From contig NZ_BNJG01000002.1 in the NCBI RefSeq assembly GCF_016587375.1, positions 1,054,001 through 1,118,000 of the forward strand: a stretch of 64,000 bases of DNA. The letters are read 5' to 3'. This document shows positions 25,241 to 33,816 of the stretch, in pieces. Position 1 is the stretch's first letter; each line of letters begins with the position of its first letter. Source of the DNA: Ktedonobacter robiniae. GTDB lineage: Bacteria; Chloroflexota; Ktedonobacteria; Ktedonobacterales; Ktedonobacteraceae. The position numbers and the translations under genes were made by a program. The notes below the pieces were generated by a model, which ran no database searches, was not told the origin of the DNA, and saw nothing but the letters and a program-made list of their open reading frames with translations.

Positions 25241-25294
25241 TGAGAACAGGCAGCGCGGGGAGTTGTCTGCAACTCCCCGCGCTGCCTGTTCTCA
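25241..25294. repeat. 25-bp perfect inverted repeat between polymerase and primase genes
   Basis: The arms are 25241-25265 and 25270-25294, fully complementary, with loop tctg. Each arm contains a copy of the GC-rich word gcggggagttg or its complement. It lies 16 bases upstream of the polymerase start. It is too long for an ordinary terminator and lacks a T-run. With the second inverted repeat 80 bases away it is a candidate replication origin or cruciform. Confidence 0.8.
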
Positions 25295-25371
25295 GGTCCG
25301 CAATTAGCCGGGATAATAGAATGGCTTTACAAGCCAGGACGTGTGGTTTTTCGTCGAAGAATAGAGGGGCA

Positions 25372-25476
25372 AATGCGGGGAGTGGCGGGAGTTGTAGCCA
25401 CTGTTATATATATGTAATATCTTTCTCAGAATTTTGTGTAGATTCGACGGTTACAACTCCCGCCACTCCCCGCATT
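25372..25476. repeat. Second 25-bp perfect inverted repeat, spanning the primase stop codon
   Basis: The arms 25372-25396 and 25452-25476 are fully complementary and separated by 55 bases that include the primase stop codon. The arms share the words ggggagt and gggagttg with the hairpin at 25241, and a further aactccccgc lies at 25670-25679 inside the primase gene. The AT-rich spacer (tatatatatgtaat) between GC-rich arms fits an origin-like structure. Confidence 0.75.
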
Positions 25477-28076
25477 ACTCGCCATTCCCCTGTTTTTTGA
25501 TGCGCATTCATCTTCCGTTCGAGGCGAAAATTCTCCTCACCAAAGCATGCATCAACCCACTTCTCAAGCGCTCTACCAAGCCGTATACGGAAGCTTTGAG
25601 GCTTCTCTTTGAATGCCGTTTGGAGAGTTTCAGGGAGTGACTCAAAAAGAGAAAGATGCTCGCAACTCCCCGCACTTCCTTCAGGCTCTGGATCATCGTC
25701 ATCTGAGAGGTGAGTTACGATCTTTTTAATAGTGATCCATTCCCCATCAAAGAGATCGTGCCAGGTGCGTAGAAAGCTTTCCCATTGCGCTGAGATCTCG
25801 TCAGCTTCCTGATAGAGCTGTTCTAGATTGGAGAGGAAACCGGAGACCCCTGCATATTCAAGAATGCCGCCTACCATAGTGACCCACCCGCTAAATGTTC
25901 CCAGAGCCGGTAGATGCACGTAGCGAGGTTTTCCAGCTGCAAACCAGGCACGTGCCAAGGTGAGCAATGCTCCCACTAACTCGGCACGATTTTCTGTCAC
26001 CCAGGAAAGTAAGTCTTCGTGCTTAAAATCCTTGCGCATGAAGGGGCGAGCCACTTTGGCATCCAGACGGATGCGGTAGCAACGGCGTGCGAGGTCTCCG
26101 CCGAGTTTGATATTGTTGCCTGTAGCAAGCCAGGTTGCCCGATGGGGAACCTTTGTCATCTTCGACTGACCAAGAATGCGACCCTTCCAGGTCGTGGAGG
26201 TGAGAACGCCGTCAAGATGTTTGGATTGAAGGCGGCCCGTGATATTATCGATGGTAATAATAGTCGAGCCTTCCAGAAGCAAGGATGTGATAGCCTTCTG
26301 CAACTCCTCCTCGCTGTCTGACATCGTGAGAATGGCGGCACTGGTACCGGTTGCGATCACGGAGACAACATCGCTGAGTAGGCCCTTCCCCGTTCCCTGT
26401 TTGGGGGCATCAATCAGGGCAAGGGGTACATGACGAGCGATAGCCGGGCGCAAGATCGGGGTGAGAAGCAGACCCAGAGCATTCGCTTTGTCTGCTTCGC
26501 TCACGTACGGGAATTCTCCGATGGTATCCCAGAGCAGAGCCAGGGCCGCCTCGCGTTCCTGGTGTGTAGGATGAAGCGGCACCTTGCAGACTTTCATGCC
26601 AGGAGCCGGTGCATAGTAGAGCGCGGTTATCGAGTCATACCCTGGCATATCAAGAATCGATTCATCCGGGCGAATCACAGGCGTTTCTACGATGGCTGCC
26701 AGCGGAGGGAAAGGGAGGTAGGGGGCCTGGGTTTGTCGTGCAAGCGTCTGCTCGGCCAGTTCTTTAGGCGGTGAGATCGGTACCTTCTCGTATGCGCCTT
26801 CTTCTCCAGCGACTTTTCTCAGCCGGTAGTAGTTGGCAGTCTGGGTGAGCACCTCCTTGACTTCTGTGACGCCCATCTGGGCAATGATCGGACGTCGCAT
26901 CTCGTCACGACTGACACGAACCATGCGCGAAGACTGCATGAACAAGGAGGGATTGCGCCGTTCCTGCCGCATAATTGCGTCAATCGCCTGGTCAGTGCGC
27001 TCACGTAGTTGCGAGTTGTTGATCAGGATCTCTGGCAGTGGCTTCGGCTCCTCTGGCTCCTCAGGGGTTGCGGTCCCCGTGACCGTCGTTCTCGATCCGT
27101 TCCCTCTTCCACCGCCTCGCTGACCACTTGAAGCAGACTGCACACCTTCAAGAGGGGTCCAGGGTTCACGGGCTTCTGAGCCATAGGCACTTCCCAGGCT
27201 TGCTAGTGCTTCATCGATGGTATAGGGCTCCACGATGCCTTTGGTATTTGTCTTTGGGGTGTGCTCGACATACTGGCTCATGACCCCCTCCGCCTCGTTG
27301 GCAGTATAACCGTTGTCGCGCAGCTGGCACACGAGCCAGAAGCCAGTATCGTTGCGCCCATTCCCCTGCTCATGGATATGTTTGAGCGCACGCTCAAGAA
27401 GGGTCGAGGCTGCAATGCGCGTCGTCGATGCCGCGCTGGTCACTTCCTGCCCTCTGGCGGTGCTGGCTGAGACCGGAGGCTGAAGCAGGTTCAGAAAGGC
27501 CCTCAGTTCCTCGGGCAAACAGTCGAGAGGGTCAAGCTGAGGATCACGGAGCCAAAGGTAGGGTCCGCTCTCGCTCTCCCCGCAGAAGGCCGCATAGCCT
27601 CCATCTGCTCGGATATCCAACCCCGGCCAGCGCGCTCCAAGTTCACGCTTGCTCTTACTGTTGAGAGTGGGAACAGGCCAACCGGGATGCTCAAGGTAGA
27701 CATGCGCGCCGCCTGAGCCTGTTTGAACGTGTGGGCTGAGTCCCAGCCTATCGCGTGTTTCCTGCCCTGCTTCCCCATCGAAGTCGAGCACAACCAGACG
27801 GCTGATTTTGCCAGTGATGACCGCCCACAATTGCGGTGCGTATCGCCGCTCCCAATACTGGATCTCTTTGAGCGAGGCGCACCGCGTTTGATGTATTTTC
27901 CACCCCAGCCGCTTGGGCGTTCCATCAGGATAATAGGTTCCTAAGGGAAAGGGGCGCTTGCCAGCATCGAGCGGAAAGACGGACCACCCACGCTGCTCTA
28001 ATGCATCACGAGCAATCTGGGATGGGACCATCTCAGCCCAGGCCGGGGCTGTGGGGCGCGATGAAGTGAGAAGCAT
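25404..28076 (-). CDS. Bifunctional primase-polymerase with C-terminal ATPase
   Basis: 890 residues. The N-terminal Prim-Pol (archaeo-eukaryotic primase) domain spans about 18-200: RGWSVFPLDAGKRPF, the metal site VVLDFDGE (Asp98, Asp100), the SGGAHVYL motif (121-128) and GLDIRADGGYAAF. A low-complexity Gly/Pro/Glu linker lies at about 310-350. The C-terminal half is a P-loop ATPase of replicative type, with Walker A APKQGTGKG (557-565), a Walker-B-like STIITIDNI near 605-613 and WLATGNNIKLGGDLARRC. It would prime and help unwind the element's DNA. The start at 28076 follows AAGGAAGG. It lies between the SF2 helicase and the polymerase on one strand. Confidence 0.9.
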   Translation of the reverse strand: MLLTSSRPTAPAWAEMVPSQIARDALEQRGWSVFPLDAGKRPFPLGTYYPDGTPKRLGWKIHQTRCASLKEIQYWERRYAPQLWAVITGKISRLVVLDFDGEAGQETRDRLGLSPHVQTGSGGAHVYLEHPGWPVPTLNSKSKRELGARWPGLDIRADGGYAAFCGESESGPYLWLRDPQLDPLDCLPEELRAFLNLLQPPVSASTARGQEVTSAASTTRIAASTLLERALKHIHEQGNGRNDTGFWLVCQLRDNGYTANEAEGVMSQYVEHTPKTNTKGIVEPYTIDEALASLGSAYGSEAREPWTPLEGVQSASSGQRGGGRGNGSRTTVTGTATPEEPEEPKPLPEILINNSQLRERTDQAIDAIMRQERRNPSLFMQSSRMVRVSRDEMRRPIIAQMGVTEVKEVLTQTANYYRLRKVAGEEGAYEKVPISPPKELAEQTLARQTQAPYLPFPPLAAIVETPVIRPDESILDMPGYDSITALYYAPAPGMKVCKVPLHPTHQEREAALALLWDTIGEFPYVSEADKANALGLLLTPILRPAIARHVPLALIDAPKQGTGKGLLSDVVSVIATGTSAAILTMSDSEEELQKAITSLLLEGSTIITIDNITGRLQSKHLDGVLTSTTWKGRILGQSKMTKVPHRATWLATGNNIKLGGDLARRCYRIRLDAKVARPFMRKDFKHEDLLSWVTENRAELVGALLTLARAWFAAGKPRYVHLPALGTFSGWVTMVGGILEYAGVSGFLSNLEQLYQEADEISAQWESFLRTWHDLFDGEWITIKKIVTHLSDDDDPEPEGSAGSCEHLSLFESLPETLQTAFKEKPQSFRIRLGRALEKWVDACFGEENFRLERKMNAHQKTGEWRVMRGVAGVVTVESTQNSEKDITYI

Positions 28077-28166
28077 TCGAGACCTTCCTTTCAGACTCGA
28101 TGAGCGATTGAAGGAGCAAAAGAAGGAGAGCAGGCCATGCGGGACTACTCATATGGGGAATTTGCC

Positions 28167-29867
28167 TCATGATGTCTTTTGCCTGGATCTGGGGGCCTGT
28201 CTGGCGACGCGCTGTTTGGCTTTTGCTTGCTCACGTCTCGCCTTTTCTTGTCCGATCAGATCCGAGGCCTCGCCGCTGGTAATCTCTGGCTGAAAGTCGA
28301 GACCATAGTAGCGCAGCGTGGAGAGTTGTTTGAGAGATGCTGGGTACGAGCGCCAAGGCGCATGGCTATCGACCAGCACCCGCTTTTTCTCGTCGGTCTG
28401 CAAAAGCCGCGCTTTCATCTCGGCATGGGTCTGGGCCCATTCCAGCGGGGATTCTTTGAGCCAGAGCTGTGGCTTGAAGGTGGGTGCGAGTTTTGCCCAA
28501 ACCGCATAGTACCCCTCCCTCAACGCGGAAGGGACGAGCGCGATCCGGTGCCTGTGCTCGCCGACTTCGAGGACATACGCCCCACTTGAGAGGCGCTTCC
28601 AGTCCATGGGTGCCAGGATATTGACGAGGAGATCGCTCGTGCGCGCCAGCACTTTGGTGGTTCGTTCATTGCTCTCCTTCCCTGGCTCCGATGGAGCTGG
28701 AGCCTCAGCCGCTTCGGTGTGAAGGCGATGGCGTGCCTCAGTGATACTCTCCCCATTGCGCATGTCTACACCCAGCGCCTGCTGAAGCAGTTGCGGTTGT
28801 AGTCGATGCTTGAGGCAGTTGTCGGTGACATCGAGGATCACACAGTCGCGCTTGCCTGGAGCCAGTCGCGTCCCTCTGCCTATCGCTTGAGTATAGAGCG
28901 CACGGGACTTAGTTGGACGGGCCATGATAATACAAGAGGTTGCGGGATGGTCATACCCTTCAGTGAGCACGCTGACATTGCAGAGCACCTCAAGCTCTCC
29001 TCGTGCATACGCCTGGAGGATATGCTTGCGCTCTTCTTGAGGCGTGTCGCCGCTGACCACAGCGGCCCGAAATCCCGCCTTCTGGAAGGCTTCGGCCAGG
29101 TGGTGGGCGTGCTCGACGGTAACCGCAAAGCAGATGGCCTGCCGATCCTTAGCATGCTCCTGGTAGGCACGCATGATGCGTAGGTTACGCTCGGGGGTAT
29201 CGACAGCCTCCTCCAGGTCTCTGGTTTTAAAGTCGCCTCCTTGTGTGTGTACACCATCGAGGGAGGTTGTGGTTCGGACTGCAATGGCGCGCAGGTCGCA
29301 GAGGTAGCCTTGCTCGACCATCTCAAGGATGGTGGTGGAAAACACCGGCTCCCCAAAGCTGGACTCAATGCGCTGCTTATCGAGCCGGTCAGGGGTTGCG
29401 GTCACTGCGAGCACGAACGCGTTGGAGAGGGCTGCAAGCACCGCCTTGTAGCCATCAGAGGTCGCGTGGTGGCCCTCATCGATCACAACCAGCTGGTACC
29501 TAAACTGGGAGAGGTTCTTGAGGTGCTCAGGCCTGCTGATCGTTTGGATCGAAGCCACTGTGGTGGGTGCGCCCCACTCATGTCGTCCAGTTCCCACCTG
29601 CCCAACGACTGCAGTCGGGTCAGCGAGGCGAAACTTATCCGCCGCCTGTTGGAGCAGCTCCTGACGGTGAGCGATCACCAGGGTCGTGAGACCGAGCCGT
29701 CGCGCTACTTCGGTAAAGACGACGGTTTTGCCGCACCCGGTGGGAAGCACCACCAGTGCTTTTCCACCTTCGGGCTGTTCCTGGTACGTATTCAGGACGC
29801 GTTGTACACATTCCTCCTGGTAGGGCCGAAGCGTGAGCGCCAGTGGTGGTGACGGTGCTGAAAGCAT
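28167..29867 (-). CDS. SF2 (DEAD/DEAH-type) helicase
   Basis: 566 residues. Helicase domain 1 carries LRPYQEECVQRVL, Walker A VLPTGCGKTVVF, motif Ia TLVIAHRQELL, Walker B LVVIDEGHHA and motif III VTATPDR. Domain 2 carries VLCNVSVLTEGYDHP and the arginine-finger region QAIGRGTRLAPGK. The layout matches restriction-subunit or RecQ-like phage helicases without a nuclease domain. The C-terminal 130 residues are unassigned, with a basic end. The start at 29867 follows AGGAAGGACCCC, just after a terminator-like hairpin. With the Prim-Pol and polymerase genes downstream it completes a replication operon. Confidence 0.88.
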   Translation of the reverse strand: MLSAPSPPLALTLRPYQEECVQRVLNTYQEQPEGGKALVVLPTGCGKTVVFTEVARRLGLTTLVIAHRQELLQQAADKFRLADPTAVVGQVGTGRHEWGAPTTVASIQTISRPEHLKNLSQFRYQLVVIDEGHHATSDGYKAVLAALSNAFVLAVTATPDRLDKQRIESSFGEPVFSTTILEMVEQGYLCDLRAIAVRTTTSLDGVHTQGGDFKTRDLEEAVDTPERNLRIMRAYQEHAKDRQAICFAVTVEHAHHLAEAFQKAGFRAAVVSGDTPQEERKHILQAYARGELEVLCNVSVLTEGYDHPATSCIIMARPTKSRALYTQAIGRGTRLAPGKRDCVILDVTDNCLKHRLQPQLLQQALGVDMRNGESITEARHRLHTEAAEAPAPSEPGKESNERTTKVLARTSDLLVNILAPMDWKRLSSGAYVLEVGEHRHRIALVPSALREGYYAVWAKLAPTFKPQLWLKESPLEWAQTHAEMKARLLQTDEKKRVLVDSHAPWRSYPASLKQLSTLRYYGLDFQPEITSGEASDLIGQEKARREQAKAKQRVARQAPRSRQKTS

Positions 29868-29891
29868 AGGCAAGGGGTCCTTCCTAGAAAA

Positions 29892-29918
29892 AGCCCTCCT
29901 GCACCTATCAGGAGGGCT
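29892..29918 (-). terminator. Terminator-like hairpin ahead of the helicase gene
   Basis: The perfect 10-bp stem agccctcctg (29892-29901) with 29909-29918 has loop cacctat. On the minus strand TTTTTC follows and then the helicase ribosome site. It has the same layout and similar loop as the copies at 9228 and 9745. Confidence 0.75.
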
Positions 29919-30051
29919 CATTACGCTTCTCAATGTCTACTTTTGTTCTCTCGCTTTTATTGCGTTTACTTACTTGATTTGTCGCCCCTTTACGAGTTAA
30001 ATATCTGTGATGGCTACATTGCTCTAGATGTAAGAGAAGAGGAAAAGTACA

Positions 30052-31269
30052 GTGAAGCAAAAATTGGCACATTGGTGGGGAAAGCGAAAAATGAGCATCG
30101 CTACGATTTTGGGAATCACAGTGTGCGTGGGGTTAGTTGCACTTTCACAATATCAAACGCCCAAGTCTCTTTGGGAATGGATGCAACTCCTTGTCGTACC
30201 TCTTGTCCTGGCAGTGGGTGGTTTCTTGCTCAATCACACGACAAGCAAAACTGAACAAGAAAACACCGAAAAACGATACGTAAATGACCAGGAAATAGCC
30301 AAAGAACGATATTTGAACGACCAGGCGATCGCGAAGGATAAACAACTGGAAGATTTACTCCAAACTTATTTAGATCGAATGTCCGATCTTTTATTAGAAA
30401 AGAATTTGCGCCAATCGGCAGCCGATGCTGAAGTCAGGAATGTTGCCAGGGTAAGAACACTGACTGCATTGAAGCAACTAGATACACCTCGAATAAATTA
30501 TCTGCTTGCATTCTTACGAGAAGCCAAGCTCGTGACCAGTGAGCGAGGCGCCAGTATTGTCTCTTTACATCAAGCAGATATGAATCGTATGGATTTGAAA
30601 GGATTTGATGCCCATAATCTAGATCTGAGCGAAGCAGATCTCAGTGAAGCGAACCTGAGCGGCGCCAATCTTGAGCAAGCCGATTTGAGCGGGGCTCGCC
30701 TCAATGAAGCGAACCTGAACATGGCCAGACTCAGTAGATCGAGTATCAGAGGATCTCACCTCTTTAAAGCTCGCCTCAACAGGGCAATACTTGTCGGAGC
30801 CGATCTCAGCATGACTGACCTTATAGGAGCAGATCTCTGCCGAGCGGATCTCAGCGGGGCAAGATTGCACAAAACCCACTTCGATGGAGCAGACCTCAGT
30901 AACGCTGATTTGAGAGCTGCCAAGCTTGAAGGAGCCTCTTTCTGCCGAGCGAATCTCAGAGACTCTTACCTGAACAAAACCGACCTGAGCGATGCAGATC
31001 TTAGCTTCGCAGATCTCAGCAATGCGGATCTGAGCGGAGCGTGTCTCAATGGAGCGAATCTCAGTGGAGCCAATCTGAGCGGGGCGGATCTCAGCAATGC
31101 AGGCCTCAGCAATGCAGACCTGAGTGGTGCCAACCTACGTGGGGCGGATCTCAATGGTGCTATTCTCAACGGAGTAGTGCTTCTCGATACAAACATCCAA
31201 CAGGCATTGCGTGTCTCTAAGGATCAGCTCAGTAAGGTAAGGGTGAATCATGGCCAGCCATCGCAGTAA
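30052..31269 (+). CDS. Membrane-anchored pentapeptide-repeat protein
   Basis: 405 residues. Two hydrophobic segments lie near the N-terminus (about 18-33, ILGITVCVGLVALSQY, and 45-62, LLVVPLVLAVGGFLLNH). A charged helical region with the repeat NDQ.IAKERY (75-110) precedes about 40 tandem pentapeptides of the A(D/N)LSx type (185-385) that should form a right-handed quadrilateral beta-helix. Some family members mimic DNA and protect gyrase, but most are of unknown role. The start is GTG 30052 with GAGG nine bases upstream. It is the first plus-strand gene after the replication block, so it is cargo with its own promoter. Confidence 0.88.
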   Translation: MKQKLAHWWGKRKMSIATILGITVCVGLVALSQYQTPKSLWEWMQLLVVPLVLAVGGFLLNHTTSKTEQENTEKRYVNDQEIAKERYLNDQAIAKDKQLEDLLQTYLDRMSDLLLEKNLRQSAADAEVRNVARVRTLTALKQLDTPRINYLLAFLREAKLVTSERGASIVSLHQADMNRMDLKGFDAHNLDLSEADLSEANLSGANLEQADLSGARLNEANLNMARLSRSSIRGSHLFKARLNRAILVGADLSMTDLIGADLCRADLSGARLHKTHFDGADLSNADLRAAKLEGASFCRANLRDSYLNKTDLSDADLSFADLSNADLSGACLNGANLSGANLSGADLSNAGLSNADLSGANLRGADLNGAILNGVVLLDTNIQQALRVSKDQLSKVRVNHGQPSQ

Positions 31270-31465
31270 TGCCCTGGAGGGCTAGCATATTCATTTGGAA
31301 GCTTGTCCGGTTCAGTATAGTAGCCCCGACCAGTTCCTTCCGCGATGGCTAAGCGGCTAAAGGACAACTGCAAGATCTGAAGAAACCGAAGACTGGCTCA
31401 CCAGAAAAATGGGTGTGACAAAGAATATCCGAGCAATGAATGGAAAACATGAGGAGGATTGCTGT

Positions 31466-32041
31466 ATGTTTGATAGTCTTTCGCATCTGAACCAGAGATT
31501 TTCGCCGTTCTGTGTGACCTTCGCTTGAGGGATAGATGGGCCCGAGATGCTCACCCGCTTCGGAGGAGACCCGTCCCATGCCTGGCCGATCCCCTGTGGA
31601 GATCTTGATACGTTCCAAGATCTTGAAGCCTATGAGGATCTCGATATCTGGCAAGATCTCCACGGACCTATTCTTCAGGTAGGACAGTGCGGAAACTGGG
31701 CTTTTGCCATTGAATTGATGCATGAGGATCAAAGCATTCGTCCGGAAGTGCTTTGCGCCCTTGCAGCCGGAGCCGTAGCAGTCTCGGTGTACCGTGACGT
31801 TAATGCTCTCACACTCTTGAGTTATGCGGAGAATGGAGTGCTCTTGGAACAGTTTGAAGCATCAGATCCGATTCCAGATCGTCTCCAGACAGTGCTTCGC
31901 CAGGCAAGAATCGATCCGAATAGCGAGAATCGGAATGCCATCCAACTCATGTCTGCCCTCCTTGAGGCTCTGGGGATTCGCCTGGATGAGGAAGACCTAG
32001 CAAAACCGTTGCTCACCGGGATGATGACCCCATTGCCATAA
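31466..32041 (+). pseudogene. DUF6461 family gene interrupted by an in-frame TGA
   Basis: A start at ATG 31466 with GAGGAGG eight bases upstream reads MFDSLSHLNQRFSPFCVTFA, then TGA (31526-31528), then continues in the same frame as GIDGPEMLTRFGGDP to TAA. The whole reads as one DUF6461 protein (about 190 residues) in which a conserved Arg codon CGA has become TGA. The part after the stop is well preserved: VSVYRDVNALTLLSYAENG and the C-terminal MSALLEALGIRL. A shorter product from ATG 31547 would lack a ribosome site. A nonsense mutation is the simplest reading; readthrough cannot be excluded. The function of the family is unknown. Confidence 0.72.
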
Positions 32042-32092
32042 ACCTGAGAGGGCTGTCTGTCTAAGGATATTGTTCTTTGGGCGTTCGAGGCT

Positions 32093-32914
32093 CTAGATCT
32101 TTTTCACAGCCCATTCCTGCAGCCAGGAGTTGAAGGGCTTCACTGTCTTCTCTAGTTCATAGTACCCCGGGCGTTCTGAGGCGTACCAGTAACACAAAAA
32201 ACCATGCTGATCACAGCAAACTTCTACGCAATCGCCCCAGTCGCAAAGCGGGATAATCTGGCGCGGCCAGACCTCTGCAGGGAGAGGAAGGACCTTGGAA
32301 CCTGATGCCTGTTGTTTCCACTGGTCGGCCTTATAGGCATTCAGATCCACGAGATAATCCTCGGCCCATAGATGAAACTTCACTATTGTCTCTTCGTTAT
32401 AGAACATCCCCCCATTCGGAAGTGCGGTATAGCGCGTTCCGTACCCTCCAACCGTTCCCCTCAGTCCCGCTGCAGGCCCGAACCCTCCATTGGCGAGAGC
32501 GTGATAGAGGGTAGCCAACTCCTTTGGTAGGGGGAAGCCAAGGAGTTCTTCTGTGACCCGAATTTGTTCGGATGTTGCTGGAAGGCACCAAAAACCAGCT
32601 AGCGTTGTGTTTCTCGGGCGCAAACCCGTTGGCCCATATCCCGTCACTTGAGCCTTTAACCGAATTTGCTCAATAAGTTGTTCTGTCGTAGGTGTGATAT
32701 TCATTTGTTGCTCCACAAAATCCTGCAAAGGGAGAGCCAGCCAGTCTGAGACCAGCAATGCAATCGCAATATCCGAGATTTCGGCCCGCTCAATTCGTTG
32801 CAAGGTTGCAGCGCTGACGCCAATCTCAGAAGCGGCATCGCGCAAACTCTGCTTCCCTCGCTTCGTTTGGACCATAGCGGCCATTCTCTGCGCATCAAAA
32901 ACGCTTTTCACCAT
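32093..32914 (-). CDS. XRE-type HTH fused to an SMI1/KNR4 (SUKH) domain
   Basis: 273 residues. The N-terminal HTH (about 18-70) is QSLRDAASEIGVSAATLQRI. The C-terminal domain (about 110-270) fits the SMI1/KNR4 superfamily: SEQIRVTEELLGFPLPKELA, LYHALANGGFGPAAGL, a Gly-rich turn with GGMFYNEE, and IIPLCDWGDCVEVCCD. SUKH proteins often act as immunity proteins in bacterial toxin systems, while the HTH would let this one regulate transcription. The start at 32914 follows AGGAGATGGG. Directly upstream on the same strand is a deaminase-like membrane protein, and an inverted repeat suited to autoregulation lies just ahead of the gene. Confidence 0.78.
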   Translation of the reverse strand: MVKSVFDAQRMAAMVQTKRGKQSLRDAASEIGVSAATLQRIERAEISDIAIALLVSDWLALPLQDFVEQQMNITPTTEQLIEQIRLKAQVTGYGPTGLRPRNTTLAGFWCLPATSEQIRVTEELLGFPLPKELATLYHALANGGFGPAAGLRGTVGGYGTRYTALPNGGMFYNEETIVKFHLWAEDYLVDLNAYKADQWKQQASGSKVLPLPAEVWPRQIIPLCDWGDCVEVCCDQHGFLCYWYASERPGYYELEKTVKPFNSWLQEWAVKKI

Positions 32915-32920
32915 CCCATC

Positions 32921-32962
32921 TCCTATGGTGCTTGTTTCTTTAAAGTTACATGTACCATAGGA
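32921..32962. promoter_or_regulatory. Inverted repeat upstream of the XRE-SUKH gene (operator candidate)
   Basis: tcctatggt (32921-32929) and accatagga (32954-32962) are perfect inverted repeats separated by 24 bases, right before the start codon at 32914. A spaced dyad here is a plausible autoregulatory site for the encoded HTH protein. Confidence 0.45.
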
Positions 32963-32983
32963 GAAACAACCTTGTCAAGTCTT

Positions 32984-33721
32984 TCAAGGATACACCTGGA
33001 TGACATCCTGAGCCCTCACGTTTATTGGTTTCGTCGTGTTGGGCTTGGGATCGCCAGGTGTATAGGGGCCGTAGAGGTAGTCAGCAGGAGCAAACCCGCT
33101 AGGAGAACCGGCCTGAATCTCCCAAACAGAAAGATCGACTGAAACGTTCTCTCCACCTGGCTTCTGCTTGATGAGTTGTTGCAACGTTGTCTGCCAGGCA
33201 GGAAACCCCTCATCGCAGGTATCACAGACTCGTACCTGCGAAAACACCACAATATGAATGACGTGAAGGTTTTTGAGTTTGGGGTAAACCTGGTCGGGAA
33301 ACAGGTTGAATTGTACGTATCTCAGTGATTTCTGCTCACAGTGATTCTTATTGTTCTCCCTGCCGTACCCCTCATAGATCAACCCGGGAAACGTTGCCAG
33401 GTTACCCTGTGCATCTTCAAGGACAACGGAGAAATCGCAATAGTTGGCATTACTGCGATTGACTCTCCGATAGGCCTCGGCTTCCTGAGCCAATGCATAG
33501 GCTTTTGCCCCGGCATCAAATCCGCCTCCTGGCACACCTTTAAGCCCGCTACTGCCAATGCGAGCGCCGCTATACAACAGGGCCGCCACGACAAGGCCTA
33601 CAATGAGTATAATGATCCAACAGCCACCAGAACGGTGATGTTGCGCACCGCCAGTACGGAGCTTTTCGCCCTCGTCTTGATCCTGGTCCAGCTCTTCGAA
33701 TTCCTGGTCTGGAGAAGACAT
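32984..33721 (-). CDS. Membrane-anchored protein with deaminase-like zinc motifs
   Basis: 245 residues. The acidic cytosolic N-terminus (1-32) is followed by a membrane helix (33-51, CWIIILIVGLVVAALLYSG). The outer domain contains HCEQKSLRYVQF and, 40 residues later, HIVVFSQVRVCDTCDEGF. The H-x-E plus C-x-x-C pattern is the zinc signature of the cytidine-deaminase fold used by many toxin deaminases. The rest is not recognised, so this remains a motif-level call. It lies upstream of an XRE-SUKH gene on the same strand, which fits a toxin/immunity style pair. The start at 33721 has no outstanding ribosome site (AAAGAGGGGGAAAAAC). Confidence 0.6.
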   Translation of the reverse strand: MSSPDQEFEELDQDQDEGEKLRTGGAQHHRSGGCWIIILIVGLVVAALLYSGARIGSSGLKGVPGGGFDAGAKAYALAQEAEAYRRVNRSNANYCDFSVVLEDAQGNLATFPGLIYEGYGRENNKNHCEQKSLRYVQFNLFPDQVYPKLKNLHVIHIVVFSQVRVCDTCDEGFPAWQTTLQQLIKQKPGGENVSVDLSVWEIQAGSPSGFAPADYLYGPYTPGDPKPNTTKPINVRAQDVIQVYP

Positions 33722-33816
33722 GTTTTTCCCCCTCTTTGTGAGGTGTTAAAACTGTAGTTGCTGATTTGTAGGCATAAAAAAGCCCTTGAACGAAAGTGAT
33801 CAAGGACAGGTGAAAT

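Noticed and set aside
25241..25294. Simple rho-independent terminator of the primase gene
   Set aside because: The hairpin is 25 bp with no T-run on either strand and lies beyond another inverted repeat; an origin or cruciform role fits better.
30966..31196. Antisense frame of Leu-Arg repeats opposite the pentapeptide-repeat gene
   Set aside because: It is the reverse reading of the tandem repeat and has no start context.
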